Positions 25,963 through 35,077 of a DNA stretch of 62,813 nucleotides are shown here, piece after piece. Below the pieces are notes generated by a model. It did not search any database. It was not told where the DNA came from and saw only the letters and a list, made by a program, of their open reading frames with translations. The position numbers and the translations under genes were made by a program. The stretch's first letter is position 1; every line of letters starts with the position of its first letter. Source of the DNA: Nocardia thailandica NBRC 100428 (GTDB taxonomy: Bacteria; Actinomycetota; Actinomycetes; Mycobacteriales; Mycobacteriaceae); contig NZ_BAGK01000310.1 in NCBI RefSeq assembly GCF_000308795.1, positions 1 through 62,813 on the forward strand, written 5' to 3'.

Positions 25963-26829
25963 GTGGGTGAGGTGTTCGATCCGACCCCGATCCAGGCGAG
26001 GTTGTTGCAGGCGGTGCAGAATCTGGCCGCTGACAACTGGCGCGAAGCCCACCGCAACGGCGGCGACGGTGAACTCTCCACGGCGAGCCGAGCCCACATC
26101 GACCTGGGTGACCGCGCCCGCCGCCAGCTCGAGCAGGTCGCCACCGCAGTGGGAGTGCCGGCTCCGGTGTTGGCCTACCACCGCGCGGTCGGTGAGCGCG
26201 GACAACGCTACCGCCCCGGCCAAGCGCTGCTCAGCAGTGACCGGCCCTCGCGCGAAGACCTTCTCGCCGGCTACCAGCAGCTGGTGCATGAATTGCAGGA
26301 CCGCGCCGGCGACGGCGCGGCGGCCGCATCACAGAACCTGCTGGATCGCAGCGTCTTCGCCGCCTACCGGCAGTCGCTCGGCGCGGCCTGGCAACGTGTC
26401 GGCGCCATCGGTCACGTGCTGGACCTGAACGAAGCCGAACGCGCCGCAGTGTGGACGCGCGGCGACGCCAGCTGGCTGACCGCGGTCGCGGAGCAGACCG
26501 CGGTTGCCGACCGGAAGGCGTTGCTTGCGCGGGTGATCCTCACTGCTGCGGAGGAACCGTCGGTGGCGCTGATGCCGCTGGCGGTCTTGAACCAAGCGGG
26601 TGTCACTGCCGCCGATATCGCCGCGCAGATGCCGATGGGACCTGACGAGATGGTTGAGCGCCTAGCGACCGCCCTCCGCGCGAAGGGTCTTGCGCCTGGG
26701 ACCGGTATTGACGCCGCGATCGCGGCGACCGGGATCGACACCCACACCGGCCCCGAACCCGGTGATCCCGCACCCGACTCCCGGACCACCGACGCCAGCC
26801 CAGGTCCCGAGATCGGTCCTGGCCTGTGA
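25963..26829 (+). CDS. Member A of tandem helical paralogue family
   Basis: Starts at GTG 25963, twelve bases after the previous stop. The 288-residue product is all-helical by appearance. It has the family marks: an early segment with G-V-P (TAVGVPAPVLAYHRAVGERG), a middle helix (VFAAYRQSLGAAWQRVGAI), the D-L-N-E-A-E-R-A-A-V-W segment near residue 165, and a C-terminal G-I-D-A-A-I-A-A motif before a Pro-rich tail. The same order recurs in the genes at 26877, 27805, 32925 and 33770. Function unknown; it is cytosolic and close to the coupling protein gene. Confidence 0.6.
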   Translation: MGEVFDPTPIQARLLQAVQNLAADNWREAHRNGGDGELSTASRAHIDLGDRARRQLEQVATAVGVPAPVLAYHRAVGERGQRYRPGQALLSSDRPSREDLLAGYQQLVHELQDRAGDGAAAASQNLLDRSVFAAYRQSLGAAWQRVGAIGHVLDLNEAERAAVWTRGDASWLTAVAEQTAVADRKALLARVILTAAEEPSVALMPLAVLNQAGVTAADIAAQMPMGPDEMVERLATALRAKGLAPGTGIDAAIAATGIDTHTGPEPGDPAPDSRTTDASPGPEIGPGL

Positions 26830-26876
26830 AAACCGCTACCCGAGAGCCCTGTTGCTGAGGTGAAGGAGTAATTCAG

Positions 26877-27805
26877 GTGAGTCATCCACCATCGAGAGCC
26901 ACTGAGCTGCCGTCGTGGCAGGTGCAGTTGCTGCAGCGGATCCACAACGTCAGCTACGAGCATTGGCGGGTGCTGCAGAATCCACCGGCCTGGACCCGCG
27001 GATCCGGTGACATCCAGTTACAGAACTGGCAGGCAGGGCCGGCCGCGCGCGAGGCGGAGCGAACCGGGCTGGAATTGCATGCCCGCGCGATCGGTGTACC
27101 GGAGCTGATGATCACCGAAGTCCGTGAGGCCGGTGGGCGTGGACTGCGGTGGGGCGACACCCCCGAGACTGCGCAGTTGTCGTTGTTGGAGCCGGGCGGG
27201 AACTACACCCGCACCGCGTTCCTGGACCAGATCTCCCGTGACGTGTGGCGCCTCGAGCACATGGCCCTGGTCCAAGCGGAGTACCTGCACCGCGAGCACT
27301 TGGGCCGGGTGCCTGACGCCGAGGCCGCGATGCGTCAGTTGCATTCGAATATGGCAGCGGTCTGGAGCCGCGCCGCCGCCACCGCCGCGGTCACCGACCT
27401 CACCGCCGAAGACCGCACTCAGCTGTGGGGCAGAGACGCGGCATCGTGGGAGCGGATCGCACGCCTGACCGCAGCAAGCTACAGCGACGCCGAGTTGCAG
27501 ACCCGGTTGCACGAGTTCGCGTGGAAGGGTGTCGAGGCCGGCGCCAACCAGGACATCCGGAACCTGGCTGTGCGGGGGCTGGTGGGCGGTCCCCCCGAGC
27601 CGAGCAGATGGCCGACGCCGCCGAGGCAGCCTTGTCGGCGGTGTTGATCGCCGACGGGCACAGGCAGCGCTACGACCACGGCATCGGCGCCGCCGTCGAA
27701 GCCACGAACACCGGGGTCGCGGCGGGCTGGGAACCCGACGCCGAGCCGCACGCGCGGCCTCCCGACCCCGGGCCAGGCGCTGGCCGGGACGCGGGGGTGT
27801 GGTGA
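26877..27805 (+). CDS. Member B of tandem helical paralogue family, frame break at C6
   Basis: Family marks are LPSWQVQLLQRIHNVSYEHW, AIGVPELMITEVREAGGRGL, VWRLEHMALVQAEY, AAMRQLHSNMAAVWSRA and LTAEDRTQLWGRDAASW followed by YSDAELQTRLHEFAW. The open frame ends badly at 27647. At a run of six C (27591-27596) a one-base shift restores AEQMADAAEAALSAVLIADG and a stop at 27805 that overlaps the next ATG. A missing C in the run is the simplest explanation. Corrected length is about 309 residues. Confidence 0.6.
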
Positions 27806-28758
27806 TGACCGAGCCGACGGTCCCGCCCGGGCCGGCGCAGCGGCAAGGCAACGCGTTGCGCAGAGTGCAGATGCTCGCAGCCGAGCAACGCGAGATCGAG
27901 CGGGCCGGGCCCGAGATGTTCCTCGACGGCGGCGGCGCGGACCCGCCGGTGGTGGTGTGGCAGCAGCGCCTGAACCATCTCGAGGCCGAACGCGTCGCGG
28001 CCGAGCGGGCGGCGTTGCTGGCAGGGGCGGACCCGAACTGGATCGAAGACGCCCGCGAACTCGGCTACCGCACCGCCAGCGCCACCGATCGGGCCGCGGT
28101 GCGCCAGCACCCCCACCGCGCCACCGGTGCCCAGGAGTTCTTCCTGGACATGCTCGAGGTGGATTTGTGGCATCTCGAGCGGATGGCCGCGATGGACGCC
28201 GCCCGCACCGACCGCCTCGCCAGCGGGCGATGGAGCTTCACCGACGACCCCGTCACGCAACGGCAGTTCTACGCCAACATGCACCTACGCCAGCAACGCT
28301 TGACCGTCCTGGCCGCGGCGGCAGGAGTGAACCAGGCTGAGGGACAGGCGTTGTGGGGGGCGAGCGTGGAAGGGATCCGCCGCGTCCACACCGTGGCCAT
28401 GGCCGCCCTCGACGACAGTGACCTGGCACGCGAGTGGAACACCTACGCTGCCACCGACCCCGGCCTGCGAGTGCCGCCCTATGTGCCCTCCGACCCTGAC
28501 ACTGGTGCCCCGACCTCTCCGCAGCAGGCCACGCCGCCGAGTGTGCGGGACATGCTGGTCACCGCGCGCAGTGCCCTGCATGCGGAGTTCGTCGAGACCG
28601 CCCTCGACCGCGCGGCCACCACCGGCGAAGCCGCCGCGATCGCCGGCAGCGTCGACGCAGCCTTGGGACCACGCCCGGAAACGACCTGGGAATCCGACCC
28701 CGAAGCCCAGATCGAGGCGTTCCCGTTTCGGGAATGGGGGTTCGGCATCGACCCCTGA
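27805..28758 (+). CDS. Member C of tandem helical paralogue family
   Basis: ATG 27805 overlaps the previous stop. The 317-residue protein has WQQRLNHLEAERVAAERAAL, ADPNWIEDARELGYRTASAT, VDLWHLERMAAMDAARTDRL, RQFYANMHLRQQRLTVLA and VNQAEGQALWGASVEGI, then LDDSDLAREWNTYAA, in the same order as members A, B, E and F. Near the C-terminus IAGSVDAALGP corresponds to the I-x-x-A-x-x-A-A-L-P motif of the others. No membrane segment. Function unknown. Confidence 0.62.
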   Translation: MTEPTVPPGPAQRQGNALRRVQMLAAEQREIERAGPEMFLDGGGADPPVVVWQQRLNHLEAERVAAERAALLAGADPNWIEDARELGYRTASATDRAAVRQHPHRATGAQEFFLDMLEVDLWHLERMAAMDAARTDRLASGRWSFTDDPVTQRQFYANMHLRQQRLTVLAAAAGVNQAEGQALWGASVEGIRRVHTVAMAALDDSDLAREWNTYAATDPGLRVPPYVPSDPDTGAPTSPQQATPPSVRDMLVTARSALHAEFVETALDRAATTGEAAAIAGSVDAALGPRPETTWESDPEAQIEAFPFREWGFGIDP

Positions 28759-28868
28759 CACCGCCGTTCTCTCGTTTCGCGTTCTGTCGGCGTGACGGCC
28801 ACGGGTACTGGCCGCAACGACCGAACCACACCACCGGGACATCTGCCCTTCTCACACCAGGAGAAGCG

Positions 28869-28943
28869 ATGCCCTTTCCCCACCCCATTCCCGACCCCTG
28901 CTCCACCGCAGCGGCTTTCCCCGTTCGAGCAGGCGCGCGATGA
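28869..28943 (+). CDS. 24-residue leader peptide candidate
   Basis: An AGGAGAAG ribosome site lies just upstream of ATG 28869, the best in this interval. The frame encodes MPFPHPIPDPCSTAAAFPVR plus four residues and stops at 28943, overlapping the next ATG at 28940. The downstream gene has no good ribosome site of its own, so this peptide may couple its translation. Alternatively a one-base break hides a longer N-terminus. Confidence 0.35.
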   Translation: MPFPHPIPDPCSTAAAFPVRAGAR

Positions 28944-30208
28944 GCTGGTTGCATCAAGGCACCCGCTCGTGCCATCCGGAGCATTACACCGACGCTGCCG
29001 ATCGTGCCGAGGCCGTACTGCGCGCCGACTTCGCGTCCCGCCACTTCCTTCTCGAGATCGCCCCGTATGCCGCCGACGCGGCGGGGCAGATGGACTTTCT
29101 CACCCGCGCGCACGAGATCGAGCGCCGCTGGGCCGATCACCCCGCCCAGCAGACGCGCCAGCTGTGGGGGGAGCTGAACCTACTGCGCAACCAGTGGATG
29201 TCAGACCCCGCCACCCTCCAGTCCCGGTTCGGGCACCTGCAACGCTCCCGCGCCGCCGGCGTCGAGTCGGTCGATGATCTCGCCGACCGCAATTGGCGGC
29301 AGATGGCCGAGCTGACCGGCACCGTCGAACCTGTCAACACCGCCTCCGAACAAGACGCCGCCGCGTTCCGCGCGCAAGGCCGCCACCTCGTCCTCATCCG
29401 CAGTACCGACACCAGTACCGAAGCAAACGCGGCGGCGCGGCCAGGTGCGGCCGACCGGGCCCTCGGTGGCCGTGCCGCTGAGGAACTCGACATGGCGCGC
29501 ATCGGTGACCTCATCGACTTCACCCACGACCTCGCCACCGAACCGACCGACCCCGCACCAGCACCGGAACCAGCCCCGCCTATTACCTTGGATGCGTTGA
29601 TCCCCGCCGCGCAACGCGAGGCGGTAGTCGTCGCGGATCTGAGCGCCACCCAAGAGCAGGTGCTGCGCCAGGTCGCGCCGGTCCGGGCGTTGCAGGACCT
29701 CTACGCCGAGCATCTGCGCCTGTCGGAGACCTTCGACCGCACCCACGAAGGCGGCCAAGCCCTCATCGACCGCCTCGAAGGCGTCCTGACCGCCGCCCGC
29801 ACCGCCCGCCAACAAGCCGTCACCGCCGGGGTCAGCCCGGCCGACATCGACGCCGCCTACCGAGCCGGACTAGAAGGCCAGTACTGGTCCCAGCAGCCCG
29901 GCGTCCCCCACCTGGCCCTCGTCGAGCAACTCGTCACCCAACGCGACCACGCCCACGCCCAACTCGACCAGCTCCGCGCCGGCCTAGGGCACGAGCCTGG
30001 CGCCGTGCTGGCGCTGGCAGTCGGGGCCGAACACTCCACCCCCTCCACCGAGCCCGCTGCCGCCTCCGGCAGCGGCGGGGTCATCTCCAGCGCCGTCGAG
30101 GCTGCACTCCCAGACCTCAAGGCCACCGAACACGCCGCCTGGATGTCACCCGAGGTCACCGGCGTCATCGAATTCCGGCCGGATCCGGCCGCCGAACCAC
30201 ACCTGTGA
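28940..30208 (+). CDS. Member D, distant relative of the tandem family
   Basis: The 422-residue protein is helical, with HYTDAADRAEAVLRADFASR at the start, HLALVEQLVTQRDHAHAQLD in a late helix and a C-terminal VISSAVEAALPDLKATEHAA that matches the end motif of the tandem paralogues. The central part (about residues 150-230) is a low-complexity linker. It lies just upstream of the coupling protein gene. Similarity to members A-C is limited to the C-terminus and general layout. Confidence 0.55.
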   Translation: MSWLHQGTRSCHPEHYTDAADRAEAVLRADFASRHFLLEIAPYAADAAGQMDFLTRAHEIERRWADHPAQQTRQLWGELNLLRNQWMSDPATLQSRFGHLQRSRAAGVESVDDLADRNWRQMAELTGTVEPVNTASEQDAAAFRAQGRHLVLIRSTDTSTEANAAARPGAADRALGGRAAEELDMARIGDLIDFTHDLATEPTDPAPAPEPAPPITLDALIPAAQREAVVVADLSATQEQVLRQVAPVRALQDLYAEHLRLSETFDRTHEGGQALIDRLEGVLTAARTARQQAVTAGVSPADIDAAYRAGLEGQYWSQQPGVPHLALVEQLVTQRDHAHAQLDQLRAGLGHEPGAVLALAVGAEHSTPSTEPAAASGSGGVISSAVEAALPDLKATEHAAWMSPEVTGVIEFRPDPAAEPHL

Positions 30209-30220
30209 AGGAAACCGAAC

Positions 30221-32086
30221 ATGTTCTCTTCTCGCGAAGCCCGGCGCCGCACCACCGGCGGTCTGGGCGAGGAAACCTCGCTGCTGCTCGTTGTTCTCGC
30301 GATCATCGCGGTCGTCGTCGCCCTGTGGGCGGCTCTGAAGCTCGGCAGCGCGATGGTCGGGCAGCCGATGACGTGGAACCCGTTTACCGGCCTGCTCGCG
30401 GTGATCGCGGGCGACCGGTACTGGCCTTGGCCCTCGACCCTTATCGCGATCGGAGTCCTCGCGGTCGGAGGCGGGACCGTGGTGTGGGCGTACCCGAAGC
30501 TTGTCACCGATCGTGAGATCGACGCCGCCGCAAGGACCATGCAGCGCCCGAGCAAGATCCGCATGGCCCGGGTCGCCGACAACCTGCGTGAGAACCAGCG
30601 CCTGCTCAAAGACGCCCCCGAAGCCGCCCGCTTGAACCCCGGCCCGTTGCTGGGGCGCACGGTGATCGGTGATGTCGCCTTGCATGTGCCGGCGGAGATG
30701 AGCGTGGTCGCCACCGCAGGCCAGCGCACCGGCAAGACCGTTGCCTGGGCTGTACCCGCCGTGCTGACCGCCTGGGGACCGTGTCTGGCGACCAGTAACA
30801 AACCCGACCTCTACCGTGCCACCGTGCTCGGTCGCGAAGGCGCCGGGCGGGTGTGGCTGTCGGATCTGCAGGCCGTGACCGGGCACCGCGAAAGTGGGTT
30901 CTGGGTGAACCTGCTCGACCAGATCACCACCCTGGCCGCCGGCCGCAAGCTGGCGGGCTTCTTCGTGTCGGGGGAGTCGGGATCGGCGAGCCAGGCCGCG
31001 AATGCCAAATCCGACAGCTACTTCGACGGCGGCGCCAAAGAACTGCTCGCGCTGCACCTGTTCGCTGCCGCGTGCGTGGGTGGGGACCTGCATCATGTGG
31101 CCGAGTGGCTGGGCCGCGACCAGGACCCCACACCCGCGCTGATCCTGCGCCACTACGGGCAGCTACGCCCCGCAGCCAGGATCCTGGAAGCCCAAGCCCT
31201 CTACGCACGCCAGCGCGACGGCCTCTACGACATGGCCCGCCGCTTCCTCAACACGTTGTCCGACGAGAGCTACGCGGCGCTGGTCACCCCACCGCGACGC
31301 AAGACCATCCGTGCATTCGAAACCTCCACAGCCCACCGCACTTTCGGTGTAGCCGTCGAGGTGGATGTGGCGTCGGCGGCGTCGCATGACCTGCCGGAGT
31401 TCAATCCGTCCGAGTTCGTGACCTCGACCGACACGTTGTATGCGCTGTCGCAGGCCGGGCCGGACGGGGCGACGCCGCTGACCGCAGCACTGGTCGGGCA
31501 GGTGCTCGAAGCCGGGCTCGCCGCGGCTCGGGCCCGGGTCGATGGGCGTCTGGCGGTGCCGCTGCTGTGCGTGCTCGACGAGGCCGCCAACTGCGCCCGC
31601 ATCGCCGAACTACCCTCTTACTACACCTACGCCGCCGGCGCCGGGATCATCCTGTTCACGATCCTGCAGGTCGTGGAACAAGGCGAGGACCTGTGGGGGG
31701 CGAACGGGTTGAAGATCATGCGCGCCCAAAGCATCGAGGTCTACGGCGGCTCGATCGCGGCCACCGACTACCTCGCCCACTGGACCGCGATGACCGGCCA
31801 GCACGACGTCGCCGACCGCTCCCGCAGCTACGGCGGCCAAGGCGCCCAGCGCACCCTGTCCTGGCGCGCCGAAGACATCCTCGACGCCGCCAAACTCGCC
31901 GCCCTGCCCAAAGACCGCGCCCTCATCCGACTCCCCGGCCACGGCCCGGTCGTGGTCCGCAAGATCCCCTGGACCGACACCGACCTCGCACCCACCATCC
32001 GGGCTTCGAACGCGGCGTTCGAGGACACACCCAGCTTGCTCGCGAAATCCAACGATGACCACGGCGACGCGTCAGTGCGGTCATGA
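30221..32086 (+). CDS. VirD4/TraG type IV coupling protein
   Basis: The 621-residue protein has two N-terminal membrane helices (SLLLVVLAIIAVVVALWAAL and STLIAIGVLAVGGGTVVWAY). The P-loop VVATAGQRTGKTVAW (Lys172) and Walker B LLCVLDEAANC (Asp453, Glu454) identify the ATPase, and ELPSYYTYAAGAGIILFTIL, QGEDLWG and SIEVYGGS belong to the TraM-recognition part of TraG/TraD proteins. It should link the relaxosome to the secretion channel. No relaxase gene is seen in the window. The stop overlaps the DUF4913 gene as ATGA. Confidence 0.9.
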   Translation: MFSSREARRRTTGGLGEETSLLLVVLAIIAVVVALWAALKLGSAMVGQPMTWNPFTGLLAVIAGDRYWPWPSTLIAIGVLAVGGGTVVWAYPKLVTDREIDAAARTMQRPSKIRMARVADNLRENQRLLKDAPEAARLNPGPLLGRTVIGDVALHVPAEMSVVATAGQRTGKTVAWAVPAVLTAWGPCLATSNKPDLYRATVLGREGAGRVWLSDLQAVTGHRESGFWVNLLDQITTLAAGRKLAGFFVSGESGSASQAANAKSDSYFDGGAKELLALHLFAAACVGGDLHHVAEWLGRDQDPTPALILRHYGQLRPAARILEAQALYARQRDGLYDMARRFLNTLSDESYAALVTPPRRKTIRAFETSTAHRTFGVAVEVDVASAASHDLPEFNPSEFVTSTDTLYALSQAGPDGATPLTAALVGQVLEAGLAAARARVDGRLAVPLLCVLDEAANCARIAELPSYYTYAAGAGIILFTILQVVEQGEDLWGANGLKIMRAQSIEVYGGSIAATDYLAHWTAMTGQHDVADRSRSYGGQGAQRTLSWRAEDILDAAKLAALPKDRALIRLPGHGPVVVRKIPWTDTDLAPTIRASNAAFEDTPSLLAKSNDDHGDASVRS

Positions 32087-32928
32087 CGACCCCGACCAGC
32101 GCCGCGGCCGGGTCCGGGAAGGGCAGGCAGGTGCCGCCACAGTTCACCGGTTTCGTGCCGTTCGTGCAGCAGTGGCTGCTGCCCACCATCAGCGTCCGCC
32201 TGGCCGAGGCTAACCGGGAACAGACCTACACCTGGTGCGTGCAGTGGTGGGCCCATCGTCCAGTCGCGGTCCGGTTCGCCCATTTGCACACCGCGTTCGA
32301 AGCGATGCGGCGTTCCAAGACCGGCTCCAGCCTGACCAGCCTGCTGCTCACCCACCTCGACCCTCACCTGCACACCATCCTCGACGCCGCCAACGGACCC
32401 CTGCACCGCTGCACCCGCGCCCACCACCAACCCACCCCCTCACTGTCGATGGACCCGATCCCGGAGGGCTGGTTCGACATCAAACCCGCCGCCGAGCGCG
32501 CACCGCAGCGCCAGTTCACGCATTTCAGCCTGTTCGTGCAGGACTGGCTGCTGCCGGTGATCGCGGTGCGGATCGCGGCCAACAACCGCGAAGGCCAATA
32601 CACGTGGTGCCGGCAATGGTGGCGCCACCAAGGCATGTGCATACGGATGGCCGGGCTACACGCCTGCTTCGAAGCCGCCGTCACCGCCGAGGACAAGATG
32701 GCCATGTCGGGGTTGTTCACCCGATACATCGACCCGACCATGCGCTACCTGCTCGACGCCGCCAACGGGCCCCTGCACCGATGCACCCCCGAACTCCACA
32801 TCGACGCCCCCGGCCTGCCCTGGGCGCCGGTCCCCGCCAACTGGTTCAACCTGCCCGGCGAAACCATCCCACCCGCACTGCTCGGGTTCGGATCCGACTT
32901 CCGAGCCCTGTCCGGGGACCTGCCATGA
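32083..32928 (+). CDS. Protein with two tandem DUF4913 domains
   Basis: Two repeats of about 120 residues make up this protein. Repeat 1 has FVPFVQQWLLPTISVRL, WCVQWWAHRPVAVRFAHLH and LDAANGPLHRCT. Repeat 2 has FSLFVQDWLLPVIAVRI, WCRQWWRHQGMCIRMAGLH and LDAANGPLHRCT. These are the W-C-x-x-W-W-x-H and G-P-x-x-x-C signatures of DUF4913, a domain common next to actinobacterial transfer genes and usually present once. It overlaps both neighbours. A role with the coupling protein is likely from position but unproven. Confidence 0.8.
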   Translation: MTTPTSAAAGSGKGRQVPPQFTGFVPFVQQWLLPTISVRLAEANREQTYTWCVQWWAHRPVAVRFAHLHTAFEAMRRSKTGSSLTSLLLTHLDPHLHTILDAANGPLHRCTRAHHQPTPSLSMDPIPEGWFDIKPAAERAPQRQFTHFSLFVQDWLLPVIAVRIAANNREGQYTWCRQWWRHQGMCIRMAGLHACFEAAVTAEDKMAMSGLFTRYIDPTMRYLLDAANGPLHRCTPELHIDAPGLPWAPVPANWFNLPGETIPPALLGFGSDFRALSGDLP

Positions 32929-33773
32929 GCAAACCGACACCGCAGCAGCGCAAAGTGCTCTCGGCGTTGCAGAACCAGGCCGCGTCCCTGCACACCATGC
33001 TCACCCGCCAAGCCGACCACGGCGGCACCCCCTCGACCGCGTGGCACCGCAGCTACGACAACCGCGCCGCCCAACACCACGCCCTGGCCACAGCCGCACT
33101 CGCCGGCGGCATACCCATGGAATGGATCGACCACGTCCGCGAACGCGGCCAGAAAGGCATGCGATGGCGCGCCGGCGCGTTCCTGCGACCCGCCGAACCC
33201 GTGGATCGTGACGCGCTGCTGCACCGACTCGACGGCGAGGCATGTGTCCTGGCCGTCGGTATCGGTGTGCACGCCCACTACCGCCACCGCGACCCCGTCC
33301 GCGCCGCCTCCGAAATCGGCACCACCCACGCCATCGAACGCAACCAGCGGCTGGCCACTCAACGAATCGCCCTTGTGGACGGCCTTTTGCAACTCGATCC
33401 CGCCGAGGCCGAGAAGCTGTGGGGAGGAACCCGCCTCCTCGACATCGCAGCCACCGCCACCGCAGACCTGCCCGTCACCGACCTGCGGGAACGCTGGCAC
33501 GAAATGGCTAACTCCGACACCAGCCTCGTCCGCCGAGAGGCTACCGCTCTCGCCGATGCCGGGATCACGCCCGTCACCGGTGTCCCTGACGCTGAGCAGC
33601 TGGCCGACCTGGTCGTCGACCATGCCCTGAGCCACCGGAACCTCGGGGCCGCCATCGACGATGCGATCGCCGCCGCCCTGCCACCAAACTTCGCCACCCT
33701 CGAACACCAACCAGAGCAGACCGTTCTGCCGCAGATCCGTCAGCACGACCTCGACACGAGCACGGGACTATGA
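32925..33773 (+). CDS. Member E of tandem helical paralogue family
   Basis: ATG overlaps the previous stop. The 282-residue product reads QRKVLSALQNQAASLHTML, GGIPMEWIDHVRERGQKGMR, ERNQRLATQRIALVDGLL, LDPAEAEKLWGGTRLLDIA, LPVTDLRERWHEMA and, near the end, AAIDDAIAAALPPNFA. These blocks align in order with members A-C and F. No membrane or catalytic motif is visible. Confidence 0.62.
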   Translation: MSKPTPQQRKVLSALQNQAASLHTMLTRQADHGGTPSTAWHRSYDNRAAQHHALATAALAGGIPMEWIDHVRERGQKGMRWRAGAFLRPAEPVDRDALLHRLDGEACVLAVGIGVHAHYRHRDPVRAASEIGTTHAIERNQRLATQRIALVDGLLQLDPAEAEKLWGGTRLLDIAATATADLPVTDLRERWHEMANSDTSLVRREATALADAGITPVTGVPDAEQLADLVVDHALSHRNLGAAIDDAIAAALPPNFATLEHQPEQTVLPQIRQHDLDTSTGL

Positions 33774-34676
33774 CCCGGCCGCCGCCAGTCCACATCGTCG
33801 CCGACCTACCTGGCACGCAGGCCGAGCTGCTGGCCGTCGTGCACGGGCTTGCCCGCCGCGTCGCGCTCGCCCGCCGCGAGACCGGCTACTCCACGCAGCT
33901 CGAAGCGCTTGAGCGGGAACGCAGCGTCGCCGAGATCGTCGCCACCTCCCACGGTGTTCCCGCGCTGTGGGTGACTCAGGCGCGCGATGCAGGCACCGCA
34001 GAGAAGGACTGGCGACCAGACACCGTCCTGCGCCAGCTACCTCGCCGGGCCAGCACACGCCGCTCGGCCCAGCGGGTCTACCGACACCGCACGCCTGGCC
34101 GACATGGCCGCCACCGCTGCCGTGCGCCAACACCTCCTCGCCCAGTCTGGCTACCCCGGCCGCCCGGACCCGGTCGCCGACGAACAACTGCACCGCAACA
34201 TGAACGCACTCCGCACCCGGATCACCACGACCGCAGAAGCGATCGGCATGAAACCCGCCCAGTTCCGGCGCGCCACAACAATCACCGACGCTGATCTCGC
34301 GCAACGAGTCCAAGCACTCTCGGTCCAGAACCCCGACGATGTCGAGGTTCGCTGGCGCGACTACACCAGCCCTCACATCGCAGCCAGCGTCCGCAGCTCC
34401 CTCGCCAACCTTCGGCGCACCGCCAACGCTTCCTGTCGGTTGCCCGAGCCCACGCCGTTTGACCCCGCCACTCTCCTGCGCCGTGCCCAGGAAGCCTTGG
34501 CGTTGCTTTCGCCGACCTCTGGCACTGCTCCTGGCGCGGAGATCGAGCACGCTGTTGTCGCGGCACTGCCCGAGCCCTTCCTGCACCAGGAAACCGAGGG
34601 TGCAGTGCTCAATCAATCTCTTGACGACCTGCTCGCAGCCCCTTCCAATGGGCATGATCTTGTGGCCGATCTGTAG
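33770..34676 (+). CDS. Member F of tandem helical paralogue family, frame break near 34030
   Basis: The first 85 residues (HGLARRVALARRETGYSTQL, HGVPALWVTQARDAGTAEKD) lie in one frame. Near 34030 sense moves by one base and continues ARLADMAATAAVRQHLLAQS, LHRNMNALRTRITTTAEAIG, DDVEVRWRDYTSPHIAASVR and EIEHAVVAALPEPFL to the stop at 34676. Block order matches the other members. It is the last gene of the transfer operon, overlapping the previous stop as ATGA. Confidence 0.58.
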
Positions 34677-35077
34677 CGCGGCGTTTCGCCTACGCCGGGG
34701 ATCGCATTCACCATCGATCGAAGCCCGCCGCCAGCGAGGGCCCCAGGAAGGTCCTGCCTAGTTAGGACTTCAGACCTGCGCGGTTGCCGCTGGCTCGACA
34801 ATCACAGCCCGGCCCTGCCTAACGCCGCGTGGGAGGCGCGATACGAGGGCCGCACCAGCGACCGCAGCGCGACGCCGATCTCCCGCCGGATGCGAACGTG
34901 CTCACACCACAGGGAGACCAGCAGAAGCACGAACGATGTACCGCCCGACCGCCTCGGCCCGAAGCGCACATACTAGGAATAGCCGCGGCCGTGATCGATC
35001 ATCGTGGATGAACCGCGCAGCTGCCGAGGCACGGGGACATCCGCTCGTCAGCAAACAACGTCCGATAAGGAACTGAA
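34677..35077. other. Intergenic after the transfer operon
   Basis: No gene with a start site is supported. One plus-strand stretch (about 34820-34975) reads AWEARYEGRTSDRS and further residues with natural composition but has no start codon, so it may be a remnant. Confidence 0.4.

Noticed and set aside
8667..34676. Relaxase gene within the transfer operon
   Set aside because: No three-His relaxase motif or MobF-like helicase was found in any frame; it may lie outside the window.
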